Below, in pieces: positions 1 to 8,253 of a stretch of 64,000 bases of DNA. The stretch's first letter is position 1; each line of letters begins with the position of its first letter. The notes beneath the pieces are model-generated. The model searched no databases, was not told the DNA's origin, and saw only the letters and a program-made list of their open reading frames with translations. The translations under genes were made by a program, and so were the position numbers. The DNA lies in the NCBI RefSeq assembly GCF_000427905.1, contig NZ_KE386604.1, positions 858,886 to 922,885 on the forward strand. Reading direction: 5' to 3'. The DNA is from Thermocrispum agreste DSM 44070. Its GTDB lineage: Bacteria; Actinomycetota; Actinomycetes; Mycobacteriales; Pseudonocardiaceae.

Positions 1-407
1 CCCCCGCCGCATTCGTCAAGGGCTCGGCCGACCTGGTCCGGGGCATCGCACCGAGCGCGATGCTGACCGACGTGCCCGCGGAGCGCCTGGTGGACCCCGC
101 CGCGTCGGTCGACCCGTCGGCCGTGGTGGACGGCGGATCGACGGTCGGTGCCGACGGGGTCGTCGCCGCAGGCGCGCGCGTGACCTCCTCGGTGCTGCTG
201 GACGGCGTGCACGTGGCCGAAGACGCTGTGGTCGTGAACTCGGTGCTGGGCAAGGGCGCCGTCGTCGGACCGCGGACCGTGCTGCGCGGTGCCGTGCTCG
301 GCGACGGGGCGCATGTCGGCGCGGACTGCGAACTGCTCGACGGCGTCCGAGTGTGGCCCGGTGTCGAGCTTCCGGACGGGGGCGTGCGGTTCTCCTCCGA
401 CGCGTGA
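1..407 (+). CDS. manB: Mannose-1-phosphate guanylyltransferase, C-terminal end (partial)
   Basis: Only the last ~134 codons are present; the reading frame is open from base 3 and the gene enters from the left edge. The visible part is a left-handed beta-helix of imperfect hexapeptides (for example VGADGVVAAGARV) with the ending RVWPGVELPDGGVRFSSD. From memory this closely matches the C-terminus of mycobacterial Rv3264c, which makes GDP-mannose from mannose-1-phosphate and GTP for cell-wall mannosylation. The nucleotidyltransferase domain lies outside the window. The fbiA-fbiB genes nearby repeat the M. tuberculosis neighbourhood (Rv3261-Rv3264c). Another NDP-sugar pyrophosphorylase remains possible because the catalytic part is not visible. 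Confidence 0.85.
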   Translation, partial: PAAFVKGSADLVRGIAPSAMLTDVPAERLVDPAASVDPSAVVDGGSTVGADGVVAAGARVTSSVLLDGVHVAEDAVVVNSVLGKGAVVGPRTVLRGAVLGDGAHVGADCELLDGVRVWPGVELPDGGVRFSSDA

Positions 408-483
408 ACGGCCAGCCTCAAATAAGGCGTCTGATCTTTAGCTGCGTGTATGGTGTGCGCCTTCGAGGGCCAAGCCGAGCGAG

Positions 484-499
484 CCTGACGTGTGTCAGG
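484..499 (+). terminator. Short hairpin after manB
   Basis: CCTGAC-GTGT-GTCAGG is a perfect 6-bp stem with a 4-nt loop, 77 bases after the manB stop and before the end of the convergent HNH gene. There is no T-run, so a terminator role is inferred from position only. Confidence 0.35.
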
Positions 500-531
500 A
501 AGCCGTGCATTAGCGTAGCTGTGGGCGGGGT

Positions 532-1295
532 TCAACTCCACCGAGCCGCGTCGATCTTGTCTGCGGCCTCGCTGACAGCCTGAACGATAGTCTGCAGGTG
601 GGAAATTTTGTCGTCAAGTGACGTGAGTAAGTCGGCGGCATTCATCAGTGTAGAAGTGTGGTCGCCTAGATATTCTAATCTTCCAGCAGCTTCGCAAAGC
701 ATTGATGCATAATCGGGTAGATTTGAAAGAATGTCTGATGCGCTGTAGAGGAGACCGACTATGTCGGGGTCCAATGCCGGTGTTCCGTGCCTCAATTGAT
801 TGAGTTCGTCGAGTAATTCGCGCATCAAAAGTGCTGCATCGGCGTCGATCCTCTCGAGGCGTTCTAGCGTTTCTTTGATGCCACGATCGCGGTCCTTGAT
901 GGCTTGCGTGATGAGATCTACCAGCCTGTCCTCCGTGATCCCGCGCAACCCTCGGAGTGTGGCCACCTTCCCTTTTTCTCGGTCTCGTTTCCATTTCTCT
1001 AATAACTCGATAGGATAGCGTCTTGCCGCGCCGGGTTCGTCGATTGTCTTGTGGTGGACTGTGCAGAGGAATATCAAATTGTCGAAGGAGTTGCGCTCCT
1101 CGTCGGTCATGCTGGCGACGTACCGTTCTCCTCGTTGCTTTGCTGCTCGAATATGAGCAATCTCCAGGGCCAGCTTGAACTTCCCGTCTACCTTTCTAAG
1201 CAATGGTTCACCGCAGTCTGGCCAATAGCATGTTCCTCCGCTCAATAGCGTAATGCCGCTCGGTCGGCGCGAGAATAGTTGCGGGAGTTGGTCAC
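532..1295 (-). CDS. HNH endonuclease-domain protein with disrupted N-terminus
   Basis: The main frame encodes an HNH nuclease core: CYWPDC, then LEIAHIRAAKQRGE (first His), DNLIFLC (Asn) and VHHKTID (last His). About 130 residues of predicted helix follow, with heptad-like stretches such as KETLERLERIDADAALLMRELL. A consensus ribosome site AAGGAG (1301-1306) sits 5 bases before GTG at 1295, but that GTG is in another frame. It reads VTNSRNYSRADRAALRY and stops at 1242-1244, exactly where the main frame continues ITLLSGGTCYW. One lost base near 1245-1250 explains both; 764 nt is one short of 255 codons. If the gene is intact it must start further upstream (GTG at 1380), with an odd basic leader. 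Base composition is clearly lower in G+C than the neighbours, suggesting transfer. The target is unknown; a phage- or plasmid-defence role is only a guess. Confidence 0.65.
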
Positions 1296-1391
1296 AATGT
1301 CTCCTTTTTGGGTAAAGCTTATTCTTACAAGTAATACTAGCGAAAGAGAAAGCGTGTCCAATATTTGATTCGGGTTCCACTCAATTGGCCT

Positions 1392-1409
1392 GCCCCGGTA
1401 ATCCGGGGC
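1392..1409 (-). terminator. Strong hairpin downstream of the fbi operon
   Basis: GCCCCGG-TAAT-CCGGGGC is a perfect 7-bp stem with a 4-nt loop, about 130 bases past the stop of the last gene (GntR) of the minus-strand F420 run. It lies between that run and the HNH gene start and could end transcription of the operon. No T-run follows, which is usual in actinobacteria. Confidence 0.45.
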
Positions 1410-1540
1410 GGCGAGCTCGCTCGGTAGGTCTGCTACGGTGACTTGCCGAAGTGAGGCCGGACGATGTCACAGCGATGCCCCGGGGAGGGGCACTGCTATT
1501 GCACCGTATGGAAGGTCGCTGCGAGCGCTGATTCCGTCAT

Positions 1541-1906
1541 CTACTCGCGGGCCAGGGCTGCCTGCACGATGCGCAGGGCTTCCGCGCGGTCGAGGCCGAG
1601 GCCGTCGATGATGCGCACGTATTCGGCTGCGGCTTCCGCTGCGCGCTGCCTGGCCGCGTTGCCCTGCGCGCTGACGAACGTGCCTGCCCGGCCGCGGGTG
1701 TCCACCAGGCCCGCCGCCTCCAGCTCTCGATAGGCGCGCGCCACGGTGTTGGGAGCGATGCCCAGGTCGGCGGCGAGCGCACGAACCGTAGGCAGTTTCG
1801 TGCCCGCCGGAAGCCGTCCGTCGCCGATCTGAGCCGCCAGCGCGCTGCGGACCTGTTCGAACGGCGGCACGGGGGAGTCCGGGTCGATGTGCAGCCGCAG
1901 CGTCAT
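1541..1906 (-). CDS. Short GntR-family transcriptional regulator (YtrA type)
   Basis: 121 residues with an N-terminal winged helix-turn-helix: PPFEQVRSALAAQIGDGRL, then KLPTVRALAADLGIAPNTVA as recognition region and YRELEAAGLVDTRGRAGTFV as the wing. A short helical tail ends in AEALRIVQAALARE. There is no large effector-binding domain, which fits the short YtrA-like GntR group, whose members often control transport or stress genes. ATG at 1906 overlaps the NUDIX stop by 4 nt (ATGA), so it is probably cotranscribed with fbiA-fbiB-NUDIX. Whether it regulates F420 synthesis is inference. Confidence 0.85.
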   Translation of the reverse strand: MTLRLHIDPDSPVPPFEQVRSALAAQIGDGRLPAGTKLPTVRALAADLGIAPNTVARAYRELEAAGLVDTRGRAGTFVSAQGNAARQRAAEAAAEYVRIIDGLGLDRAEALRIVQAALARE

Positions 1907-2463
1907 CCGGCACCAACCCCCGCGGCCCGGTGAGCGGCACGCACCGCAGCCAGCAACGGCAGCAAGTCCTCGCTCCCGTCCGGCAGCCCGTCCACCGGCC
2001 ACCAGCGCAGGTCGTCCGATTCGTCGCTGCGCACCGGCTGTGCACCTGGCGGCGCCCAGGCAACGAACCGCACGTCCAGATGCCGGGTCGGCACGCCCAG
2101 CGAGCAGGTGATCGGATGCACGTCGAGGTGGACCGGCTCGGGCGCGAACCGCAGCCCGGCGATCCCGGATTCCTCGGCCGCCTCCCGCGCGGCCGCCGCG
2201 GCCAGCGATTCGTCGCCCGGCTCGCAGTGGCCGCCCAGCTGCAACCACCTGCCCACCCGCGGATGCAGGGTGAGCAGCACGTTCTCGCCGCCGTGGTCGA
2301 GCACCACCGCCGACGCAGTGAGGTGGCCGGCCGCGCACGAACGGGCACACGCATCGGGGCGTGCGGCCAGGAACGCCAGGTACGCCTGGCGCAGCGACTC
2401 CTGCTCATGCGTCGGCGGATGCCACGAACCGAGCAGGTCGACGGCGGCGGAGTGCAGGCTCAC
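1903..2463 (-). CDS. NUDIX hydrolase coupled to fbiB
   Basis: 186-residue NUDIX protein. A Nudix box is visible at [20 protein letters not shown] then EESGI, with the loop and REAAEESG core but Asp in place of the usual first box Glu. The segment [19 protein letters not shown] precedes it. The start is GTG at 2463, which overlaps the fbiB stop (GTGA), and the gene end overlaps the GntR start. Such tight coupling suggests a job linked to F420, for example clearing a nucleotide by-product, but the substrate cannot be read from sequence. Confidence 0.8.
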   Translation of the reverse strand: MSLHSAAVDLLGSWHPPTHEQESLRQAYLAFLAARPDACARSCAAGHLTASAVVLDHGGENVLLTLHPRVGRWLQLGGHCEPGDESLAAAAAREAAEESGIAGLRFAPEPVHLDVHPITCSLGVPTRHLDVRFVAWAPPGAQPVRSDESDDLRWWPVDGLPDGSEDLLPLLAAVRAAHRAAGVGAG

Positions 2464-3845
2464 AGCTCGATCAATCCCTCCTCGTGCGGCCGCGGCGGCC
2501 GTGGCTGGGACAGGTCCCCTGCCTCCGGCGCCGGCCTGCCGATCGCGACCGCGCCGAGCGGATACCAGTCGTCGCCCAGGCCGAGCACGTCGCGGGCGGT
2601 CGGCGCGGCGAAGATCGTCGAACCGACCCAGCACGAGCCGAGCCCTTCGGCGGCCAGCGCCACCAGCAGCGCCTGCACGGCGGCACCACCCGCCACGGTG
2701 AACATAGTGTGCTCGCACGCGGCACGCCGCTGGTCGGGATACGCGTGCGCCCCCTCGGGCACCAAGAACGGCACGATCAGCTCGGGCGCACGGCGAAGCA
2801 GGTCGCCGCGCGCCAGCCGCTTCTCGATCTGCTGCGGCGTGAACCCGTCCCCTTCCAGGTCCGCCCGCCATACCTCGCGCATGGCGTCGAGCAACCGGGT
2901 ACGCAGCTGCGCGTCGCGCAGCCACAGGAACCGCACCGGCTTGGTGTGATGCGGAGCCGGTGCGGTCAACGCCGCGCCGACTGCCCTGCGTACCGCATCG
3001 GGATCGACCGGCTCGTCGCTGAACGCCCGCACCGAGCGGCGCACCAGCACCGCCTGCTTGCGGCCCTCGGCCATCGCCTCGGCCGTCCCCAGCCGGAACA
3101 GGTCCTGCTCGGCGGGCCGGATCAGGTCCTGCGCGGACGACCCGTCGTCGACGATGGTCAGCCCGCGCACCACCGCCACCGGCACGCCGCGCAACTTGCC
3201 CTTGACCAAGTCCGCGGCCGCGGCCAGTTCGTCGGCCACCGCGACCTCGGTGACCTGCAGCTCGTTGCCGTGCGCATCGGTCTGCCCGGCGTAGGAGTGC
3301 AGCACCCGCAGCCCGGATGCGCCGATGGCGACGTCGGTTTGCCCGACCCGCCACGCGCGGCCCATGGTGTCCGTGATCACCACGGCGACTTCCACGCCAA
3401 GCCGTTCGCGCAGGCCGTTGCGCAGCGCCTTCGCCGAAGCGTCCGGGTCACTGGGCAGGACGGCGATCTCCCCGGTGGCCACGTTGGACGCGTCCACGCC
3501 GGAGGCGGCCTGCACGATGCCCAGCTTGTTCTCGGTGATGTGGGTCTGCCGGTAGGTGGCCAGGATGCGCCGCGATTCCTCCGCGACCAGCCGCCTGCGC
3601 ACCGCCTCGCGCTGCTCGGCATCGCCGTCGACCCGGTGGATCATGCCTTCCACCTTGGAGAGCACCTTGCTGGTGACCACGACGACGTCGCCCGACCGCA
3701 GCCACGGCGCGGCCTGCGCGATGGCGCCGGTCAGATCGTCGCCGGGCCGGAACTCCGGCAAGCCGGTCACCGGCAGGATCTCCACCTTGTCGGCCGCGTG
3801 GTCGCCGGTGTGCTGACCGGCGGGTTCCCGGACGTCCCTGCTCAT
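2460..3845 (-). CDS. fbiB: Coenzyme F420:L-glutamate ligase, bifunctional FbiB
   Basis: 461 residues, the size of two-domain actinobacterial FbiB. The N-terminal ~245 residues are the CofE-type ligase that adds gamma-linked glutamates ([34 protein letters not shown]). The C-terminal ~195 residues are a nitroreductase-fold FMN domain ([35 protein letters not shown]). In mycobacteria this domain reduces dehydro-F420-0 before glutamylation. ATG at 3845 overlaps the fbiA stop by 4 nt. It acts in the cytosol after FbiA. Confidence 0.95.
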   Translation of the reverse strand: MSRDVREPAGQHTGDHAADKVEILPVTGLPEFRPGDDLTGAIAQAAPWLRSGDVVVVTSKVLSKVEGMIHRVDGDAEQREAVRRRLVAEESRRILATYRQTHITENKLGIVQAASGVDASNVATGEIAVLPSDPDASAKALRNGLRERLGVEVAVVITDTMGRAWRVGQTDVAIGASGLRVLHSYAGQTDAHGNELQVTEVAVADELAAAADLVKGKLRGVPVAVVRGLTIVDDGSSAQDLIRPAEQDLFRLGTAEAMAEGRKQAVLVRRSVRAFSDEPVDPDAVRRAVGAALTAPAPHHTKPVRFLWLRDAQLRTRLLDAMREVWRADLEGDGFTPQQIEKRLARGDLLRRAPELIVPFLVPEGAHAYPDQRRAACEHTMFTVAGGAAVQALLVALAAEGLGSCWVGSTIFAAPTARDVLGLGDDWYPLGAVAIGRPAPEAGDLSQPRPPRPHEEGLIEL

Positions 3846-4840
3846 GGCCGCACCCCCGCCAGATCGAACGCCGCGCGCACCATGGCCGCGGTGGCATCCG
3901 GGCCGGACATGATCAGCGGCACGTCACGCACCTCGACTCCCGGGACGTCGGCGCGCTCGCCCTCGGCGATGAGCCACCCGTCGAGCAGCCCCTCGGCGGC
4001 GTCGTCCTTGCGTGCGCCGTAGTGGCGGCCCACCGCCTCGGCGGTGGTGTCCACCCCGATCGCGGCCAGGCAGGCGTCCGCCATCCCGCGCAGCGGCCGC
4101 CCGCCGATGATGGGGGAGACGCCGACGACCGGTGCCGACGCCGACCGCAGCGCCGCTTTCACCCCGGGCACGGCCAGCACGGTGCCGATCGACACCACCG
4201 GGTTCGACGGGGCCAGCAGGATCACGTCGGCACCGGCAATCGCCTCCAACACGCCCGGTCCCGCCTTGGCCTCGTCGGCGCCGACCGGGACGAACGCGTG
4301 CGCGGGCAGCTTGGCCCGGTAGCGCACCCACCACTCCTGGAAGTGGATCGCCCGCCGTTCGCCGGACGACGGCAGATCCACCACCACGTGGGTCTCCACC
4401 CGGTCGTCGCTCATCGGCAGCAACGTCACGCCCGGCCGCCACCGGTCGCACAGCGCCTCGGTGACCGCGGACAGCGGATAGCCGGCGCGCAGCATGCGCG
4501 AGCGGATCAGGTGGGTGGCGATGTCCTTGTCGCCCAGTGCGAACCAGTCCGCGTCCGCGCCGTAGGCCTTCAGCTCGTTCGAGACGGTCCACGTCTCGTC
4601 ACGCTGGCCCCAGCCGCGTTCGGTGTCGCTGCCGCCGCCCAGGGTGTACATGCAGGTGTCCAGGTCGGGGCAGATGCGCAAGCCGTGCAGCCAGATGTCG
4701 TCCCCGGTGTTGACCACCGCAGTGATCTGGTGCTCTGTCTCGGTGTCCGGGGCGCCGACCGGAGGCAGGCCCAGTGCCGCCTTCACCCCGAGCAGGAAGC
4801 GTGCTCCGCCGACCCCGCCGACGATGACTGTGACCTTCAC
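3842..4840 (-). CDS. fbiA: 2-phospho-L-lactate transferase-type enzyme FbiA (CofD)
   Basis: 332 residues beginning [18 protein letters not shown], the nucleotide-loop start of CofD/FbiA, then [20 protein letters not shown] and [13 protein letters not shown]. It joins the phosphoenolpyruvate- or phospholactate-derived group to Fo, giving (dehydro-)F420-0. GTG at 4840 was chosen because the family starts at this motif and M. tuberculosis FbiA is about 331 residues; the frame is open further upstream but the extension is low-complexity. It is first gene of the run fbiA-fbiB-NUDIX-GntR. Confidence 0.93.
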   Translation of the reverse strand: MKVTVIVGGVGGARFLLGVKAALGLPPVGAPDTETEHQITAVVNTGDDIWLHGLRICPDLDTCMYTLGGGSDTERGWGQRDETWTVSNELKAYGADADWFALGDKDIATHLIRSRMLRAGYPLSAVTEALCDRWRPGVTLLPMSDDRVETHVVVDLPSSGERRAIHFQEWWVRYRAKLPAHAFVPVGADEAKAGPGVLEAIAGADVILLAPSNPVVSIGTVLAVPGVKAALRSASAPVVGVSPIIGGRPLRGMADACLAAIGVDTTAEAVGRHYGARKDDAAEGLLDGWLIAEGERADVPGVEVRDVPLIMSGPDATAAMVRAAFDLAGVRP

Positions 4841-5239
4841 CCTGCCGATCCTCGCACGGCGGGCGAACCGGCGGGGCCGGTGGCGGGTCGGCAGCTCACT
4901 TCGCGGGACGCTGGCGGAAGACGAAGTACCGTTGCTGGTACGACCCGCATTCGCGGCAGAGGCGGTCGGCGGGCGCTCGGCCGATCCGGTCCGCCGGCTG
5001 TGCCGGGTGTGCTCCGTCGCATGCGCGAGCGTGAGACGGCTCACGAAGCGGGGCCGCGCCGGGCCGCCGCGGCGTTTCGTGGTGACAGGACATCGACCCG
5101 AGAGGTGCAGTTGACCTTGCCGAATCGGAGAGTGGGCGCGGCAGGGAAAGCCGACCTCCTCCCGCGAGAGTGTCGCGGTCGGCGTAATCTGCGGCTAACC
5201 CGGACGTGCCGCACTCCGCAGTGACTCAAGGAGAGCCCA
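4841..5239. other. Divergent intergenic region fbiA/fdxA
   Basis: 399 bases between divergent genes. On the plus strand TAATCT at 5185-5190 is a good -10 candidate for fdxA, with the start 49 bases downstream; no convincing -35 was seen. No WhiB-type gene is present here, although whiB2 sits at this place in M. tuberculosis. A short minus-strand frame is listed separately. Confidence 0.5.
4896..5093 (-). CDS. Possible small CxxC protein upstream of fbiA
   Basis: A 65-codon frame ending 55 bases before the fbiA start. Its last ~25 residues (ADRLCRECGSYQQRYFVFRQ) have coding-like third positions and a CxxC pair, unlike the random-looking N-terminal part, so the true start may lie nearer the CxxC. 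I do not recognise the family and no ribosome site is convincing. It may be a spurious frame. Confidence 0.25.
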   Translation of the reverse strand: MSCHHETPRRPGAAPLREPSHARACDGAHPAQPADRIGRAPADRLCRECGSYQQRYFVFRQRPAK

Positions 5240-5560
5240 GTGACCTACGTGATCGCCGAGCCCTGCGTCGACGTGCTCGACAAGGCGTGCATCGACGAGT
5301 GCCCCGTGGACTGCATCTACGAGGGCGAGCGGATGCTCTACATCCACCCGGACGAATGCGTCGACTGTGGTGCTTGTGAGCCGGTCTGTCCGGTCGAGGC
5401 CATCTACTACGAGGACGACGTGCCCGACGAGTGGGCGGCCTACACCCAGGCCAACGCGGACTTCTTCGAGAAGCTGGGGTCGCCTGGCGGCGCGGCGAAG
5501 GTCGGCAAGGTGGCCGACGACCCGCAGTGGATCAAGGACCTGCCGCCGCAGGGCGAATGA
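5240..5560 (+). CDS. fdxA: 7Fe ferredoxin FdxA/FdxC type
   Basis: 106 residues. The cysteine pattern of a [3Fe-4S][4Fe-4S] ferredoxin is visible: [19 protein letters not shown], then [23 protein letters not shown] at 5240 has AAGGAGAG just before it. It carries electrons to redox partners such as P450s. Position just before dapC repeats the M. tuberculosis order Rv1177-Rv1178; a functional tie to lysine synthesis is not implied. Confidence 0.95.
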   Translation: MTYVIAEPCVDVLDKACIDECPVDCIYEGERMLYIHPDECVDCGACEPVCPVEAIYYEDDVPDEWAAYTQANADFFEKLGSPGGAAKVGKVADDPQWIKDLPPQGE

Positions 5561-5588
5561 TCCCGGGCGTGGCAGGGTGGGCCGACCG

Positions 5589-6689
5589 GTGAGCCGCCGC
5601 ACGCCTGTAGCGTTGCCCGACTTCCCGTGGGACAAGCTGCGCCCGTACCGCGAGAAGGCCGCGCGGCATCCCGACGGGGTGGTCGACCTGGCCATCGGGA
5701 CACCGGTCGACCCGGTCCCGGCCAGTGTGCAGGCCGCGCTGTCCTCGGTGGCCGAGATCCCCGGATACCCGTACACCTACGGCACGGCGGAACTGCGCGC
5801 CGCCGTGGTCGGCGCGCTGGCCCGAAGGCACGGGATCACCGGCGTAGATCCCGCGGCGGTGTTGCCGACGATCGGCTCCAAGGAACTGGTCGCCTGGCTT
5901 CCTCGCCTGCTCGGCGTGGGCGGCGGTGACCTGGTGGTGATCCCCGAGCTGGCGTATCCCACCTACGAGGTCGGGGCCGTTCTGGCCGGCGCGACGGTGC
6001 TGCGCGCGGACAGCCTGTTCGCCATCGGCCCGCAGCGGCCGGCACTGGTGTGGCTGAACTCGCCGGCGAACCCCACCGGCCGGGTGCTCGGGGTCGAGCA
6101 CCTGCGCAAAGTGGTTGAGTGGGCTCGCGAGCGCGGCACGATCGTGGTGTCCGACGAGTGCTACCTGGCGCTGGGCTGGGAGACCGAACCGCTGTCGATC
6201 CTGCACCCGGACGTCTGCGGCGGTTCGCACGAGGGTCTGCTGGCGGTGCACTCGCTGTCGAAGTCGGCGAACATGGCCAGCTACCGCGCCGGTTTCGTGG
6301 TCGGCGACGTCGAGCTGATCCGGGCGTTGCACGAGGTGCGGCGGCACGCGGGCATGATCGTGCCCCGGCCGGTGCAGGAGGCGATGCGCGTGGCGCTGAA
6401 CGACGACGACGCGCTGCGGGCGCAGCGCGAGCGGTACGCCAAGCGCCGCGAGGTGCTCAGGTCCGCGTTGCTCGGCAACGGGTTCTCCATCGACCACTCG
6501 GAAGCCGGCCTGTATTTGTGGGCGACCAGAGGCGAGGACGCCTGGCAGACGGTCGACTGGCTGGCCGAGCGCGGCATCGTGGTGGCGCCCGGCACGTTCT
6601 ACGGTCCCCGCGGTGAGCAGCATGTGCGGATGTCGCTGACCGTCACCGACGAGGGCGCTCAGGTGGCCGCGGCCCGGCTGGCGTCCTGA
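5589..6689 (+). CDS. dapC: Succinyldiaminopimelate transaminase
   Basis: 366-residue fold-type I PLP aminotransferase: LNSPANPTGRVLG loop, VSDECYLALGWE (Asp/Tyr contacts), SLSKSANMASYRAGF with the Schiff-base Lys near residue 225, and a C-terminal Arg region GEQHVRMSLT. It makes N-succinyl-LL-diaminopimelate from the 2-amino-6-ketopimelate intermediate using glutamate. GTG at 5589 was chosen because family homology begins near ALPDFPWDKL and AGGGTGGG lies upstream. dapD and dapE are close by, completing the succinylase branch. Confidence 0.92.
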   Translation: MSRRTPVALPDFPWDKLRPYREKAARHPDGVVDLAIGTPVDPVPASVQAALSSVAEIPGYPYTYGTAELRAAVVGALARRHGITGVDPAAVLPTIGSKELVAWLPRLLGVGGGDLVVIPELAYPTYEVGAVLAGATVLRADSLFAIGPQRPALVWLNSPANPTGRVLGVEHLRKVVEWARERGTIVVSDECYLALGWETEPLSILHPDVCGGSHEGLLAVHSLSKSANMASYRAGFVVGDVELIRALHEVRRHAGMIVPRPVQEAMRVALNDDDALRAQRERYAKRREVLRSALLGNGFSIDHSEAGLYLWATRGEDAWQTVDWLAERGIVVAPGTFYGPRGEQHVRMSLTVTDEGAQVAAARLAS

Positions 6690-6819
6690 CCCGCCGACGG
6701 CGGCGCTGGACAGCCGGAGCGCGCCGACGGGCGGGAGGGGTCGACGCCGAAGTGGAACGCCGAGCGCCGGGCGCGGCGGCCCCAGGCCTCTCTGCGCGGC
6801 CACCGCGCCCCGCGCGGGC

Positions 6820-7806
6820 TCAGTCGTTGGCGTGCAGCGCGGCGTTGAGCTCGATCCCGGCTCCTTCGCGCCGCACCACTTCGACGGCGCCGGTCTCGGA
6901 GTTGCGGCGGAACAGCACCCCGGAAATGCCGGACAGCTCCCGCGCCTTCACCGTCGTGCCGTCGAAGCTCACCTTGGTGCCTGCCGTGACGTACAGCCCG
7001 GCCTCCACCACCGAGTCGTCGCCGAGCGAGATGCCGATTCCCGCGTTGGCGCCGATCAGGCAGCGCTTGCCGACCGAGATGACCTCCTTGCCGCCGCCGG
7101 ACAGCGTGCCCATGATCGACGCGCCGCCGCCCAGGTCCGAGCCGTCGCCGACGACGACACCGGCCGAGATGCGGCCCTCGACCATCGAGGCGCCCAGCGT
7201 CCCGGCGTTGTAGTTGACGAAGCCTTCGTGCATCACCGTGGTGCCGGGCGCCAGGTAGGCCCCCAGGCGCACCCGGTCGGCGTCGGCGATGCGGACCCCG
7301 GTGGGCACCACGTAGTCGACCATGCGCGGGAACTTGTCCACGCCGTAGACGGTCACCGGGCCGCGAGCGCGCAGCCGCATCCTGGTCGCCTCGAACCCCT
7401 CCACCGGGCACGGCCCGAAATTGGTCCACACGACGTTGTTCAGCAGACCGAACACCCCGTCGAGGTTCTGCCCGTGCGGCGGGACCAGGCGGTGTGACAG
7501 CAGGTGCAACCGCAGGTAGACGTCGTGCGCGTCGGCGGGCGGGGCGTCCAGCCTGCCGATCGTGGTCCGCACTGCGACGACCTCGACGCCGCGGTCGGTG
7601 TCCGGGCCGACCAGCGCCGCGGCCGAGGCCCCCAGTGCGCTCTCGGCTTCCTCGCGGGACAGGCGCTGGGTCCCGGCCTCCTCGGACGCAGGCACCAGCT
7701 TCGGCTGGACGTACCAGGTGTCCAGCACCGTGCCGTCGGTGGTCACCGTGGCGAGGCCGACGCCGGTGGCGCCGGTGGTCTGCGGATCAGGCGGCAGCTG
7801 GCTCAC
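6820..7806 (-). CDS. dapD: Tetrahydrodipicolinate N-succinyltransferase
   Basis: 328 residues with an N-terminal alpha/beta domain and a left-handed beta-helix of hexapeptides ([40 protein letters not shown]). The motif [15 protein letters not shown] is typical of the actinobacterial DapD2 type. It succinylates tetrahydrodipicolinate using succinyl-CoA, first step of the succinylase branch. ATG at 7806 overlaps the upstream lipoprotein stop (ATGA), so the two are cotranscribed. It is convergent to dapC and divergent in direction from dapE. Confidence 0.95.
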   Translation of the reverse strand: MSQLPPDPQTTGATGVGLATVTTDGTVLDTWYVQPKLVPASEEAGTQRLSREEAESALGASAAALVGPDTDRGVEVVAVRTTIGRLDAPPADAHDVYLRLHLLSHRLVPPHGQNLDGVFGLLNNVVWTNFGPCPVEGFEATRMRLRARGPVTVYGVDKFPRMVDYVVPTGVRIADADRVRLGAYLAPGTTVMHEGFVNYNAGTLGASMVEGRISAGVVVGDGSDLGGGASIMGTLSGGGKEVISVGKRCLIGANAGIGISLGDDSVVEAGLYVTAGTKVSFDGTTVKARELSGISGVLFRRNSETGAVEVVRREGAGIELNAALHAND

Positions 7807-8219
7807 TGAACGATCTCCTCGAGTTCGGCTTGCACATCCTTCACGGCCTGCGCGATCGTCTCCAGCGCGCGATAGCAGGCCGAGGTGGACTTCGGGCGCT
7901 GATTGTCGCAGCGACCCTGGTTGAACTCCCGCACCGCGCGGGTCATCTGGCGGCCCGGATCACGCAAGCTCTCGTGGTTGATCCGGCCTGCGGCGCTCAC
8001 CGTGCGGGCGGCGTTGGCGATCTGCGTGACGTACTTCTCGCACAAGCGGGGCGCTTGGCCGCGCGGGTCGGTATGGCAGGTGTCCACGGCGAGGGCGCGG
8101 ACCTTCTGCTGCAGCGACGGCAGGTCGACGGGTTCTTCCTCGGCGCTGTCGGTGCCACATCCGGCGAGCACGGCAACCACCGCGGCGGCACCGGCCACCA
8201 GGCGTCCTACGGGCTTCAC
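7803..8219 (-). CDS. Small lipoprotein upstream of dapD
   Basis: 138 residues. Signal peptide [20 protein letters not shown] ends at lipobox Cys21 (AGCGTD); the mature part is helical with four more Cys (DTCHTD, RLCEKY, RCDNQ, SACYR), probably two disulfides, so it is an exported lipid-anchored protein. GTG at 8219 was chosen because TACGGT at 8227-8232 on this strand would be a -10 seven bases upstream, a leaderless arrangement. It overlaps the dapD start by 4 nt. Function unknown; I do not recognise the family. Confidence 0.75.
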   Translation of the reverse strand: MKPVGRLVAGAAAVVAVLAGCGTDSAEEEPVDLPSLQQKVRALAVDTCHTDPRGQAPRLCEKYVTQIANAARTVSAAGRINHESLRDPGRQMTRAVREFNQGRCDNQRPKSTSACYRALETIAQAVKDVQAELEEIVQ

Positions 8220-8226
8220 AGCCACC

Positions 8227-8232
8227 ACCGTA
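8227..8232 (-). promoter_or_regulatory. -10 box of leaderless lipoprotein-dapD transcript
   Basis: TACGGT on the minus strand, followed by 7 bases and then GTG at 8219. TAnnnT with 6-8 bases to the start codon is the usual leaderless promoter form in actinobacteria. It faces the dapE promoter. Confidence 0.5.
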
Positions 8233-8241
8233 GTGCGCCGG

Positions 8242-8247
8242 TAGGGT
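8242..8247 (+). promoter_or_regulatory. -10 box of leaderless dapE transcript
   Basis: TAGGGT followed by 6 bases and the ATG of dapE at 8254; there is no Shine-Dalgarno, so a leaderless mRNA is likely. The whole divergent spacer is 34 bases, so the two promoters must overlap and may compete. Confidence 0.6.
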
Positions 8248-8253
8248 TCGGCT

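Noticed and set aside
1381..1466. Possible tRNA in the structured spacer before the GntR gene
   Set aside because: No TTCRANYCC T-loop or anticodon arm could be found; only a simple hairpin.
2361..4022. A 553-codon plus-strand frame opposite fbiB and the NUDIX gene
   Set aside because: Low-complexity shadow of fbiA/fbiB; no family features and no ribosome site.
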